A stretch of 64,000 nucleotides of DNA from Cladopsammia gracilis. Its lineage: Eukaryota; Cnidaria; Anthozoa; Scleractinia; Dendrophylliidae. The notes under the pieces are model-generated. The model saw nothing but the letters and a program-made list of their open reading frames with translations, ran no database searches and had not been told where the DNA came from. Both the position numbers and the translations under genes were made by a program. Positions 43,789 through 53,793 of the stretch are shown here, one piece after another; within the stretch, counting starts at the first letter, position 1, and the number at the start of each line of letters is the position of its first letter. The DNA lies in contig JAJGOT010000058.1 of NCBI GenBank assembly GCA_022457155.1, forward strand, positions 372,001 to 436,000, written 5' to 3'.

Positions 43789-44605
43789 TAACAACAGGAC
43801 TTGTAATAAAAATCAACCTGATATGTAATAAAATAACTAACCGGATTTGTAATAAACATTCAACCGGATGTGTAATAACATATTACTTAACCGGATTTGT
43901 AATAACCTATCAACAGGATTTGTAATAACGCTGCGACAGGTGAGTCACTTATTTTTATACCGTCTTGATGTGCATTTCTTAAAGATACCTCTATTCTCCC
44001 ACTTATGGAAGGGTTTGGATATTCCAAAAAGTTAGGGATCAAAAAGGCCAATTTGAGAGGAGTTTATATTTAGGGGTGTGGGGTTAATATATTCTACATA
44101 TCTGCCTACACATATGACCTCTGACATTCAAACCCAAAAAGGAAGGCACTCCCCACATAACGAAGTTAAACAAAACGAAGTACCACTCTAAAAAGAGAAA
44201 GAAGTTAAAATTAAAAAAACGAAAAGATTAGAAAAGAAAAAAGAAAAAAAACCGACCCCGACCCCAAAGTATGGCTTCTCGGTTAAAACTTTAGCCAGTA
44301 ATCTGCCGAACATAAAAATACTATATATGTGTGCTGCGTTTGCACTTCCAATGTTGCGTTATATATCAGAACATATAACTTTTGCTTACATTAAAACAAA
44401 CTAGAAAACATTTTCGTTATTCTAGAAAGCGGGGCAGTCAGAAAATTACCAAGAATTTTATTTCAGCCCCTTACTCACCTCCCCCCGCTCCCTTTGGAAA
44501 TTTCAAAAGCCATCTTTGGAGGTAGGTAAGGGTATTCATATTTTATTGGAAACGCACATCAAAGTATCACTCACCTTTCGCAGCGTTATTACAAATCCTG
44601 TTAAT

Positions 44606-47600
44606 CATCATCTAGGCCTATTGCGCCAATGAGGCGCACAGGGCCTGCACATGGGTTTTCCACTGAAGCCTGTCTTGTGCGGCGGTTCGCACCTCACACC
44701 AGGACTGCCACCCTGCTTTTGTCCTCTCTCTCTCTACTGTGCGCCGCCAGGTTGTTTTTGGCCGACCTCTCCTTCTTTTCCCCTCAGGAGCCCATGTCAG
44801 GGCTGTAACACAGTCGTTATCCGGATGTTTTCTAAGGATGTGTCCAATGAAACGCCATCTCCTTCTTCTTACTTCCTCGCTCAGCCTGTCTACGTTTGCC
44901 CTTTCCAGTAGCTCCTTGTTAGTAACCTTATCCTGCCATTTGATCTTCAATATCCTCCTCAGGCAACGATTTTGGAACACATTGATCTTTTGTGCATCAC
45001 CTTCATTCATTTTCCATGTCTCGCATCCATACATTAAAACGGGTTTAACCAGCGTCTTGTATAACTTGATCTTTGTTTTCTTCGTCACACTGTTGGAATT
45101 CCATACTCTATTCAGTTTCACAAATGCTCCTCTCGCTTTCCCTAGCCTAGCTTTAATGTCCTCATCGCCCCCTCCTTGCTTACATACAGTGGCTCCTAGA
45201 TAGACAAATTTCTCTACATCTTCCAACGCCTGACCATTTACTGTGATGGCTTCGTTATTTCTTGCATTCACTCTCATGACTTTGCACTTCCCTACGTTTA
45301 CCCGAAGGCCTGTCCTCTCAGCACTTTCCACTAGCCTGTCTGTCTTTAGCTGTACATGCCTTTGTGTTGATGAAATTAAGGCCACATCATCAGCAAAATC
45401 GAGGTCTTCAAGTTTGGATGTAAATTTCCATCTCAGTCCAGTTCCTTCGTCCCTCACAGTATGCCTCATTGTCCAGTCTATGACGAGCAGGAAAAGAAAG
45501 CCAGACATCGTGCATCCTTGCTTGACACCAGTCTTTATATCAAACCATTCTGGGGTTGTTTCCTCTTCCACAACAGCGCACTCAAAGCCATCATACAGCG
45601 CTTTAACTATGTTGGTGATTTTCTGTGGGATACCATACTGTTTCATTATCACCCATAAACCATTCCTATGCACTGAGTCAAACGCCTTCTCAAAATCCAC
45701 GAAATTAACATAGAGAGTTGCTTGCCACTCATTCACTTGTTCCAAGATGTTGCGTAATATAAAAATTTGTTCTGTCGTCCCTCTACCTGATCTAAATCCA
45801 GCTTGTTCTTTACGGAGCCTGTGGTCGATCCCAGCCCGAATGCGGTCAATAACGATCCTCCCTAATATCTTGCTAACAACCGGTAGCAGGGTTACCCCCC
45901 GCCAGTTTTTACACTCCTTTAAGTTTCCTTTCTTCGGTATTTTAACAATTAGACCCCTCTTCCATTTCCGGGGGACCTTTTCCAGGTTCCATATTGTGTC
46001 TACAAGTTCTTTGACTCTGCCCGTTGTAAATTCAAGGTCTACTTTCAGTAGCTCTGCTGTTATCATATCTTCGCCCGGGGCTTTACCATTCTTAAGACTC
46101 TTGATTGCTTTCCTTATCTCAGCTTTACTCACAGGTCCGGTGTCAATGTCCGCTATGTCCTGTTGTTCACAATCTCCTTCATTGATCGGGTCAGCTGGTT
46201 CTTCCCTATTGAGTACTTCCGCGAAATGTTCTCTCCATCGTTTCTTTCTGTCTTCACTGCTGGTTAGGGCGTTTCCATTCTTATCGTTGACTGCGGCGCT
46301 TTGCTTTGGTTTGTCATTGCAGAGGACTTTGGTTAGATTGTAGAGAGTCTTCATCTGCTGATTGTTGGCTGCTTCCTCAGCTTCATTTGCTATTCCTTCT
46401 GACCAGTTTCTCTTGTCCCTGCGTATTTGCCTCTTCACTTCTCTATCTTTGGCTTTATATTCAGCTCGCCTCTTTTCCTTCAGTCTCTCCGAGCTTGTTC
46501 CATCAAGTTTCAGTTTTATATCTTTCCTTTGCTCAATAAGATCCCACGATTCTTTACTGATCCATGGTTTAACTTTCTTTTTCTTAAATCCTAAGACTTT
46601 CTTTGCTGTCGTGTTGTAAGCTTTCTCTAAGATATCATTAGCTTTCTCCAATTCAGCCTCCAGGTTGTCGTCCATACTGTCTTCTGGTCCTTCATTCTGC
46701 AACATTTCAAACCTGTTCCTTAGCTCCAAACGAAATTGCCTTCTACACCCATCGTTTTCTAGTTTCGAAGTATCATATCTCGCCCTTCTAATTGCGTGTC
46801 CGTTGGGAGCTGCTCTTAGCTTCAATCTCAATCTGCTGCAGACAAGTTGGTGGTCGCTGGCGATATCGGCTGATCTAATGACCCTTGTATCCAACACGGA
46901 TGTTCTAAATCTCCTGTTGATTAACCCATGATCTATTTGATTGCAAGTGTGCCTGTCAGGGGATATCCAAGTTTGCTTGTGGATCTCTTTATGTGGGAAT
47001 ATCGTGCCAGTGATTACCAAATCATTCATGGCGCAAAAATCGCACAGTTTTTCACCGTTTTCATTCCTAGTTCCGATTCCATGTTTACCCATTACTCGTT
47101 CGTACCCTTCCACATCGTTCCCGACTTTTGCGTTTAGATCTCCCGTGATAACCAGTATATCATGTTTCTGAGTTTTCTCCACAATTACCTGAAGCTTCTC
47201 ATAGAAGTGATCTTTCGTCTCTTCGTCAGCGTCATTGGTGGGAGCATATGCGTGTATTAACGTCAACTTGACATGCCTAGAGTGGAATCTAGCTCGAATT
47301 ATTCTCTCATCGATAGGTGTCCAGTTGATCAATGCTCTAGCTGCTTCCCTGCTTAGCATGATGGCCACGCCGTGTTGATGGATGTCATCATCTCTGCCAG
47401 AGTATAATATTGTCTCACCAGTATTCAGTATGAGCTTTCCCGATCCGCACCATCTACTTTCGCTTATACCCATGATCTGCAATTTAGCCTCCCTCATTGC
47501 TTTTGCCGCTTGGGCTGCCTTCCCTTGTGCGTACAGCGTCCTCACGTTCCAGTTTCCTATCCTTAACTGTGTTTTTGGGTGCATAATTGGCGTCCTCAAC

Positions 47601-47907
47601 TCCAGAGCTTCCTGTCGGCTTTCGCTCTGGGGCGTCATGTTGTATGCCGCTCGGCCCCCAAGATTCAATAGATTTCCTCTGTTACAGGTTTCTGTAATCA
47701 GCGATTTTTTACGGGATCAGGTGATTAGCCTGACGCCCAACCCCCAACCTGGAGGGCCAGGGGCTGTCCTTTGTCTGGCCTCTATCCCTCGACCAATCCG
47801 GTACGGTTGAACCCACCAGGGACTAGGTCCCCACCGGCATAGCTCTAGAGGTCACTGAGACACACAAGCTTCACCACCGCGGCAAGGTGACAAGCCCAGG
47901 GTGAAGA
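44606..47907 (-). mobile_element. Full-length RTE-like LINE
   Basis: Bounded by a perfect 13-bp duplication AAATCCTGTTAAT (44593-44605 and 47908-47920), formed from the repeat array of X. One long ORF, a 5' leader of about 240 bp (begins ttcaccctgggcttgtcacc on the minus strand) and a 12-bp 3' end finishing in gatgatgatt, a short repeat tail as in RTE-type elements. Its insertion is the youngest event in the stack. Confidence 0.85.
44618..47668 (-). CDS. Endonuclease-reverse transcriptase of the RTE-like LINE (intact)
   Basis: A 1016-codon open frame. APE endonuclease in residues about 35-275: LRIGNWNVRTLYAQGKAAQ, GISESRWCGSGKL, IHAYAPTNDADEE, VITGDLNAKVGND, QIDHGLINRRF and SDHQLVCSRL. RT from about 500 to 780: KNGKAPGEDMITAELLK, NWRGVTLLPVVSKILGR, VNFVDFEKAFDSVHRNGLW, GVKQGCTMSGFLFLLVIDW and LDFADDVALISS (FADD box). 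C-terminal region with VLMYGCETWKMNEGD and RRRWRFIGHILRKHP, then RGRPKTTWRRTVE. No frameshift or stop is seen, so the element could be active. Clade is judged from the single ORF and repeat tail; CR1-type assignment is possible. Confidence 0.9.
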   Translation of the reverse strand: MNLGGRAAYNMTPQSESRQEALELRTPIMHPKTQLRIGNWNVRTLYAQGKAAQAAKAMREAKLQIMGISESRWCGSGKLILNTGETILYSGRDDDIHQHGVAIMLSREAARALINWTPIDERIIRARFHSRHVKLTLIHAYAPTNDADEETKDHFYEKLQVIVEKTQKHDILVITGDLNAKVGNDVEGYERVMGKHGIGTRNENGEKLCDFCAMNDLVITGTIFPHKEIHKQTWISPDRHTCNQIDHGLINRRFRTSVLDTRVIRSADIASDHQLVCSRLRLKLRAAPNGHAIRRARYDTSKLENDGCRRQFRLELRNRFEMLQNEGPEDSMDDNLEAELEKANDILEKAYNTTAKKVLGFKKKKVKPWISKESWDLIEQRKDIKLKLDGTSSERLKEKRRAEYKAKDREVKRQIRRDKRNWSEGIANEAEEAANNQQMKTLYNLTKVLCNDKPKQSAAVNDKNGNALTSSEDRKKRWREHFAEVLNREEPADPINEGDCEQQDIADIDTGPVSKAEIRKAIKSLKNGKAPGEDMITAELLKVDLEFTTGRVKELVDTIWNLEKVPRKWKRGLIVKIPKKGNLKECKNWRGVTLLPVVSKILGRIVIDRIRAGIDHRLRKEQAGFRSGRGTTEQIFILRNILEQVNEWQATLYVNFVDFEKAFDSVHRNGLWVIMKQYGIPQKITNIVKALYDGFECAVVEEETTPEWFDIKTGVKQGCTMSGFLFLLVIDWTMRHTVRDEGTGLRWKFTSKLEDLDFADDVALISSTQRHVQLKTDRLVESAERTGLRVNVGKCKVMRVNARNNEAITVNGQALEDVEKFVYLGATVCKQGGGDEDIKARLGKARGAFVKLNRVWNSNSVTKKTKIKLYKTLVKPVLMYGCETWKMNEGDAQKINVFQNRCLRRILKIKWQDKVTNKELLERANVDRLSEEVRRRRWRFIGHILRKHPDNDCVTALTWAPEGKRRRGRPKTTWRRTVERERTKAGWQSWCEVRTAAQDRLQWKTHVQALCASLAQ

Positions 47908-48123
47908 AAATCCTGTTAATAGGTTATTACAAATCCGGTTAAGTGTGTTATTACAAATCTGGTTGAAAGTTAGTTACAAATCCTGTTAGTTATTTTATAA
48001 CATATTAGGTTGATTTTTATTACAAATCCTGTTGTTATTACATATCACGTTGATTTTTATTACAAATCCGGTTGATATTACAAATCCTGTTCTTTATTAC
48101 AAATCAGGGTGATACACACTCTT

Positions 48124-49123
48124 ACCAAAGACAAAGACATACTAGAAGAATGCAAACGATTCTAGAAAAATCTATATACATCACAAAAAAAGGAAAATGC
48201 AAACATAAATAAAGACCTTTTCTTCCCTGAAAACAATGGATGTAAATTATCTCCAGAAGATGCAATTTCTTGTGAAGGAATGCTGACGGAGAAAGAATGT
48301 TTTGAAGCCCTTAAAACAATGGAACCCTTTCAAATTTGAAAAACTGGCGCCCTCTCACTCTTCTAAATACCTGAGATTACAAAATTGCAACAAAGGCAAT
48401 AGCGAATCGGCTAAAAAATGTGCTTCCTAGGCTCGTAAATCACGATCAAACAGGTTTTCTCAAAGATAGATCTATCAGCGAAAACATCCGATTGATCGAA
48501 GGTTTGATAAGACATACAGAAGAAGAAAAAATTCCAGGTCTTCTATTATTTGTCGATTTCGAAAAAGCTTTTGACACCTTAGAATGGTCCTTTGTTCAGC
48601 AGACGTTCGAATACTACAAATTTGGCGCTTCTTTAAAAAATGGATTGAACTCTTTTACGTTGAGATTGAAAGCAATGTAGTAAACAATGGCTGGTCATCT
48701 GACTTTTTCACTCTGGGAAGAGGTGTTAGACAAGGTTGCCCCTTATCTCCTTACATCTTTATTCTTTGTACTGAGATAATGGCTTCAGCAATTCGACGTA
48801 ATTCGGATATAAGAGGCATCCCAATAGACGGAGAAGAAAAAAAAATAAGTTTATACGCAGATGACACTACTTTAATCCTTGAAGGCACAAAATCATCATT
48901 ACAATTCTCACTAACCACATTGGACGCCTTTCAAACGGTATCTTGCCTTAAAATCAACAACGAAAAAACCGAAGCCCTCTGGATCGGAGCGCTGAGCGAA
49001 AGTGAAAAAGAATTGTTTCCCGAGCGTAATTTTAAGTGGGCCAAAGACTCCGTAAAAGCACTAGGCGTGTGGTTCTCTACATTATGCAAAAAATCGCAAG
49101 CCCTTAACTTTAAGGAAAAAACT
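48124..49123 (+). pseudogene. Reverse transcriptase domain of the L1/Tx1-like LINE
   Basis: Broken frames contain LVNHDQTGFLKDRSISENIR, LLLFVDFEKAFDTLEWSF (first catalytic aspartate), GRGVRQGCPLSPYIFILC and ISLYADDTTLIL (YADD). At least three frameshifts or stops. The protein stops at KEKTE where the poly-A begins. Confidence 0.78.
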
Positions 49124-49362
49124 GAAAAAAAAAAACATTTGAAGCTATCCGCAAATAATTTCTACTTAGCCTGTAGATCAAAGTTGTGTGAAGTTTTGAG
49201 ATTTTGGGGGGCTGATTTTGGGCAGTGTGTGAGAGAATAAAAGGGATGAGAGGAGAAATATTGGATATTTAAGAGAAGGCCACACGACAGTCACTATGCC
49301 ATAAGAAAACGAAAAAGCTTTTAGTTTGAAGTAGGTGACGTCAGCTAGTTTTAAAGGGGGAA

Positions 49363-49735
49363 GTATTGACCTTTTTTCGCCAAAGCCATGCTACAGTTCA
49401 TTTACTTATTTAGAAAATAACACTTAAAAACCAAGAGAGGGAAATCAAACAATATATTCTTGAAAGTGGGACAAGTTTATATGGTCTGTGGGCCATTTTG
49501 GAGACGAAAATGTTGGAACTTGAAAAGAATTAGCCAAACTTTTTCATTTTGCAAATCATTCAGACGCCATGCATATATCCGGTTAGAGACATTCATCTAC
49601 AGTTTTGGTGCATTTTGTGGTAATTTATCACACCACTGGACCATTATTTTTCGGTTTCTTTTCGTATTAATAAAAACATTTTTGGTTTTAAAATGACAGC
49701 AAATCCCCATTAATACTTCCCCTTTACTGCGCCTT
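49363..49735. mobile_element. MITE with ggggaagtatt ends
   Basis: aaagggggaagtatt at 49363 and aatacttcccc at about 49722-49732 are inverted. The related block at 61900 lacks it. Confidence 0.5.
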
Positions 49736-50018
49736 TCAATAACATGTGGAATTTGAAATTCAAATTTCTACCAACAGTTGCGTTCTAAACTGCCGTCAAT
49801 CATCTTAGCTTACCTCTCAGGAAACAGGTCTTCACTTCAAAGAGGTCAAAAGGTCATGTCCGTGCATTATGATTGGTAGATTTCGATCCATTTCATTTGT
49901 TTCTTTTTTACATGGTCCGTTGGCTTTCGTATTAATTATGATTGACGGCAGGGAATAACGCAACTGTTGGTGGAGAATTGAATTTCAAATTCCGCATGTT
50001 ATTGAAAGGCGCAGTAAA
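49733..50018. mobile_element. MITE with ~75-bp inverted repeats
   Basis: Arms 49733-49801 and 49941-50018 are inverted (tttactgcgcctttcaataa and its inverse; ccaacagttgcgtt against aacgcaactgttgg). It abuts the preceding MITE; block copy at 61915 lacks both. Confidence 0.7.
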
Positions 50019-50513
50019 TTTGTTGCGATGTACGAAGAAATGAAGACAAAACCAGTAGACAAGTCATGCTGTCCTACTTTTCTTAGGATGAGAGAGGAAC
50101 GGATCTGCCTAGATAAAATGGGTGTTTATTTCTTATGTGACGTTACAGTTTCCTTTTCCGTTAAGTGTAGGCAAATTCAATTAATAAATTGTAGAGAGTC
50201 CGAAAATAAATACACGCAGGCAATATATTTCTAAACAGGTACGTATATTGAGAAAAAATGTATTTTTTATCGCTATAAGAAAGGAAATGTTTTGCCTTCA
50301 GGTTGAACTCAATAACAACACACTGTGAACATTAACCTTGGCAAAAATAGAAATATCCATTTGGTATAACCATTTAGAAAATTGAGAAAGGAAGAACTGA
50401 CTTAATTTGGGACGTTCGTCGTTTATCGTTTTGAGTGCATTAGGTTTTAAATGTGTTTGTAAACTTTCGGTTTGTTAAGTGCCGCAAACCCTATATTTTT
50501 CTGCCTACGTTTA

Positions 50514-50875
50514 AGGCTATGTCTACACTATACCGGATAGCTCTTGCGCCGGCACGAAAACCATACCAGATAGGCCTTTCGTTCACACATGAAATGCTAG
50601 TTTCGGAACGATTTTTGTTCCGGAGCGCCGCTGCGACGCGGCGCTCGTGAAAGTGAATCGTCACATATCGGATAGATTCTTATGCCACTCTCTGGGGCAG
50701 TGTAAACAGGCAATCGAACCGAAACGTAGCGGAAGTCAACAACTAGGAGCGAGGATTGAAACCCATTGAAAAAGAAGTAAATATCCAGTTCTTGGTCGTT
50801 TCTGTTCACACCAAGCCGCCGGAGTATTTTTCATGTCGACATGATAAGCTATCCGGTATAGTGTAGACATAGCCT
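50514..50875. mobile_element. MITE with perfect ~30-bp TIR, TA target
   Basis: Ends aggctatgtctacactatac and its inverse are identical for about 29 bp, flanked by TA at 50512-50513 and 50876-50877; the related sequence near 52078 is uninterrupted. Identical ends suggest recent activity. Confidence 0.75.
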
Positions 50876-52624
50876 TAGGTGGCTCCCTATAGTTTTATAG
50901 CCGCACGCGAGCTAGAATGATGTGGGCTTTAGTTATTTTGCACGTGCTCGCACGAAAATGAAGGTCTTTCCGCCGAATTTAAAAAAAGAAAATCGCTGAT
51001 TTTCGCACGTTTCCTTTGGTGAATTTTTCTAAAATTTCGCAAATCTTGAGATATTTACGCTACCTTTCACATACTCATATTCTTAGTTTCAATACCAGTT
51101 ACAATGGTACACTACAATGCATATGCACTCAATTGCTATGTCTTAAACGGTCTTAAACCAGAAAATGAAACATTAACAAGTAGCGGCAACAATAGTCACC
51201 CGATGTAGTCTATATTTTCGCTAGATTATTATTTTTATAAGCGGACTAAAGTTTTTCATCTTTGTTATCCCTTGGGTCGCGGGTCGCTCTGCTAACAGTT
51301 CTTATGAGCTGTCGATAGAGAAAGATAAAAGTCTCAAGATCATGGAAACGGACCTCTTGTATTTCTAGCTGGTTAATTTATAAAGTTTAGTTTATTGACT
51401 GACTGTTCTTGTTCTTGTTTTGATGTACTTTTGCGAATATTTTGATCAATTCAGCTTTTGATTCATGAATTTAAGAATAAATGACATAAAATGTGGAAAT
51501 GAAAAACGATTAAAATTTGACTTAATTTAACATTTGGCTCAGTGGAATAAAGGCTGGGTTCAAATGAACGCCGGGTGCGCGAGGCCGAGTGTAAAGAAAG
51601 GATTACAATGAAATGCCATTTTTGCGTTATAGCTGTGATCTGGTTTATAGATTTATTTCATCAACGTTTGAAGCAATCCGCAAATAATTTTCACTTAGCC
51701 TGTAGATCAAGGTAATGTGAAGTTTTGTGATTTTTTTGGGGATGATTTGGGCAGTCTTAAGTCTAAACAGGTAGGTGTATTGAGAAAAAATGTATTTTTT
51801 ATCGCTATATAAAACCGAAATGTTTTGCCTTCAGGTTGAAGTCAATAATAACACAATGTTAACATTAACCTTGACAAAAATAGAAATATCCATTAGGTAT
51901 AACTATTTAGGAAATTGAAAAAAGAAGAAATGGGTTTTTCTTTTAAGCCACTTACCTAGAAATGTTAAATTGCGACGTTCGTCGCCTATCTATTTGAATG
52001 CATTAGGTCTTTTAAATGTGTTTTAAAAACTTTCAGCTTGTTAAGTGCAGCAAATTAAACCCTATTTTTATGTCTACGTTTAAGCTGGTTTCCCATAATT
52101 TTATAGCCGCACGCGCGCTCATGACTTTGGCTTTAGTAATTTTGTACGTGCCCAAACGAAAATGAAGGTTTTTCCGTCAAGCGTGGGAAAATGCGTGCAG
52201 GCAAGTTACCATTGGTTCTGGTTTTAAGTCTGATTGGTCGACCGAACCAATATAATGGGAAAGTAATGGACAAGCACCAACTCCGGGCAAATCATCTCAT
52301 ATTCTATGAAACAAGTAAATAGAGACTTCTTTTCCTTTAAGACAACGTGACTACTTCCCCAGGAAAATATTTTGCAATAGTCTTCACAATGGAGTTATCA
52401 CTAGGATTTCAACCATAGAGCAAAAGTAAACAATCTTCCTGTGACACCATCGATAGGATAGTGTCTGCGCGCACATGCGCAGTGGACACAAAAACTGCTT
52501 AACAGCTGGTTACACTTTGGTCAATTGAGGCTAGGATTTCATCACTAGCTTTCCGATTCGAAAAGGTTTTGTTGATTAAAAGAGTTAAAATCCTTCATGG
52601 AACTAAAATAGATTACAATAGAAA

Positions 52625-52659
<35 letters not shown>

Positions 52660-53662
52660 AGCCGACTCAGTATTAAGTTAATTTGTTTTATTTCACTTGT
52701 TAATCCTAGTTTGCTTGGTACAGCCCTTTAGTTAACCTTCCTATTATTTTATATACTAAGCAAACATCTGACATATGTTGTCTTATATTTACTTTGTTAA
52801 GTTTAAGTTATCCATGTAGATTTGATTCAGTTCCTTGGTCCGGTTATTTTCTGCATTGAATCGTGTTTTTGTGAAGTCATTGGTCACTGCAAAAAAAGCG
52901 TTTGCGGATAATAAGCAAATTTCTTCCAGACAGTCAACAAGCCATTGCTTGCTGCGGTAGATAATAAGAATTTAATTATTTTTGTTTTAATTTCTGATAA
53001 TAGAAATCCAAAGAGGTTTAACGTAAGTGAAGTCATATAACAAGGTCAAAAACGAAAAAATTTACTTGAAAACTAACCTTATGTAGAGTAATTGGGTTAC
53101 GGAGTGGAGGGGTGGAGGAGGAAGGGTGGAGGGGGGGGGGGGGGGGGTGTACACAGTAAAGTTTCATTCAGGGAGGCTTCCACCGGAAGTTCAACCTCAT
53201 ATTCTTTCACATACCGAACTTTTATCGAAATGGCACCCCTTTCACATACATGGCAAATATTTATACCTGTTTCTTTAACCTTAACGATAAGTCAAACGCA
53301 CGGGGTCCCATGAACGCTGTGAAACAGGAGATATAAAAGAACCGGCAGTAGTACCGACTCAATATTTTTCCGTTGGCAAGAGTATATGTTTCAGAATAAC
53401 GGCGTGTAATTTATGCCCATCTTTTGCTGTCCTTTCTAATGCATGGATTTAATTGCTACCCTTTCAGTTTCCAGTCTATTTTGGCGACACCTTCAAATAC
53501 TAAAATTTTAAATTTCGCTATCCCTTTTGAGAGGAGGCTCGCTCTTCCATATTGTAATTTTTAAGTATCACCAGATCAAGTGCCAGCACCAAGTATACAC
53601 GCATGACCGTTTCGTCCGAAATTGATGTGTCAAGTGGCTGAAAATAAAACATCGTATTTACC

Positions 53663-53793
53663 TCAATAAGTCGGAGGGCAAAGGTTGCACGACTGAGGAC
53701 AGTGTTCTGCCATGTAGTCTGGGTAGTTTTTGCAGTAGTTCGGCTTAGCAGCTTGAGAAGCACAAACATTATGCCGAAGTTTATCGTTGCAGT
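53663..53793 (-). CDS. Gene 2 exon 6: ShK (SXC) domain and stop
   Basis: After a TATTTTACAG acceptor the exon encodes a six-cysteine ShK-type module: C-NDK, then C-ASQAAK, YCKNYP, EHC, SC and LC, ending PPTY and TGA. The ShK fold was first seen in a sea anemone peptide but is a widespread module in secreted enzymes and matrix proteins; here it is a C-terminal domain of a vWA protein, so no toxin role should be assumed. The stop is followed at once by G and GTAAATA, so an intron may lie in the 3' untranslated region. The copy at 14293-14169 lacks two residues in the first cysteine loop. Confidence 0.85.

Larger units (their letters stand above)
42915..48116. mobile_element. Array-TIR element X, inserted in the LINE
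   Basis: Inverted ends gtatcaccctgatttgtaat, flanked by CACTCTT at 42908-42914 and 48117-48123. The ends are arrays of about 20-bp units with ggatttgtaataa (left: 42921-42995 and 43790-43930; right: 44560-44605 and 47908-48105). Inner sequence gtgagtcact/gatgtgc near 43950-43975 has its inverse near 44545-44575. Without the nested insertions X would be about 1.1 kb. No transposase. Confidence 0.75.
41520..49133 (+). mobile_element. L1/Tx1-like LINE, 3'-truncated, host of nested insertions
   Basis: Flanked by a 16-bp duplication AACATTTGAAGCTATC at 41504-41519 and 49134-49149 (the two leading A may belong to the tail); the related block at 51670 is uninterrupted. It carries an APE endonuclease (41690-42440), a linker region (42564-42914), and after a 5.2-kb insertion an RT (48124-49100). 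It ends in poly-A at 49124-49135 in the middle of ORF2, so the copy lacks the C-terminal half. Frameshifts and stops are present throughout. Confidence 0.75.

Noticed and set aside
44651..47810. Several plus-strand open frames of 60-200 codons
   Set aside because: They are antisense shadows of the 1016-codon LINE ORF.
53663..53793. A free ShK toxin gene
   Set aside because: The module is a phase-1 terminal exon joined to vWA exons and lacks its own signal peptide or propeptide.
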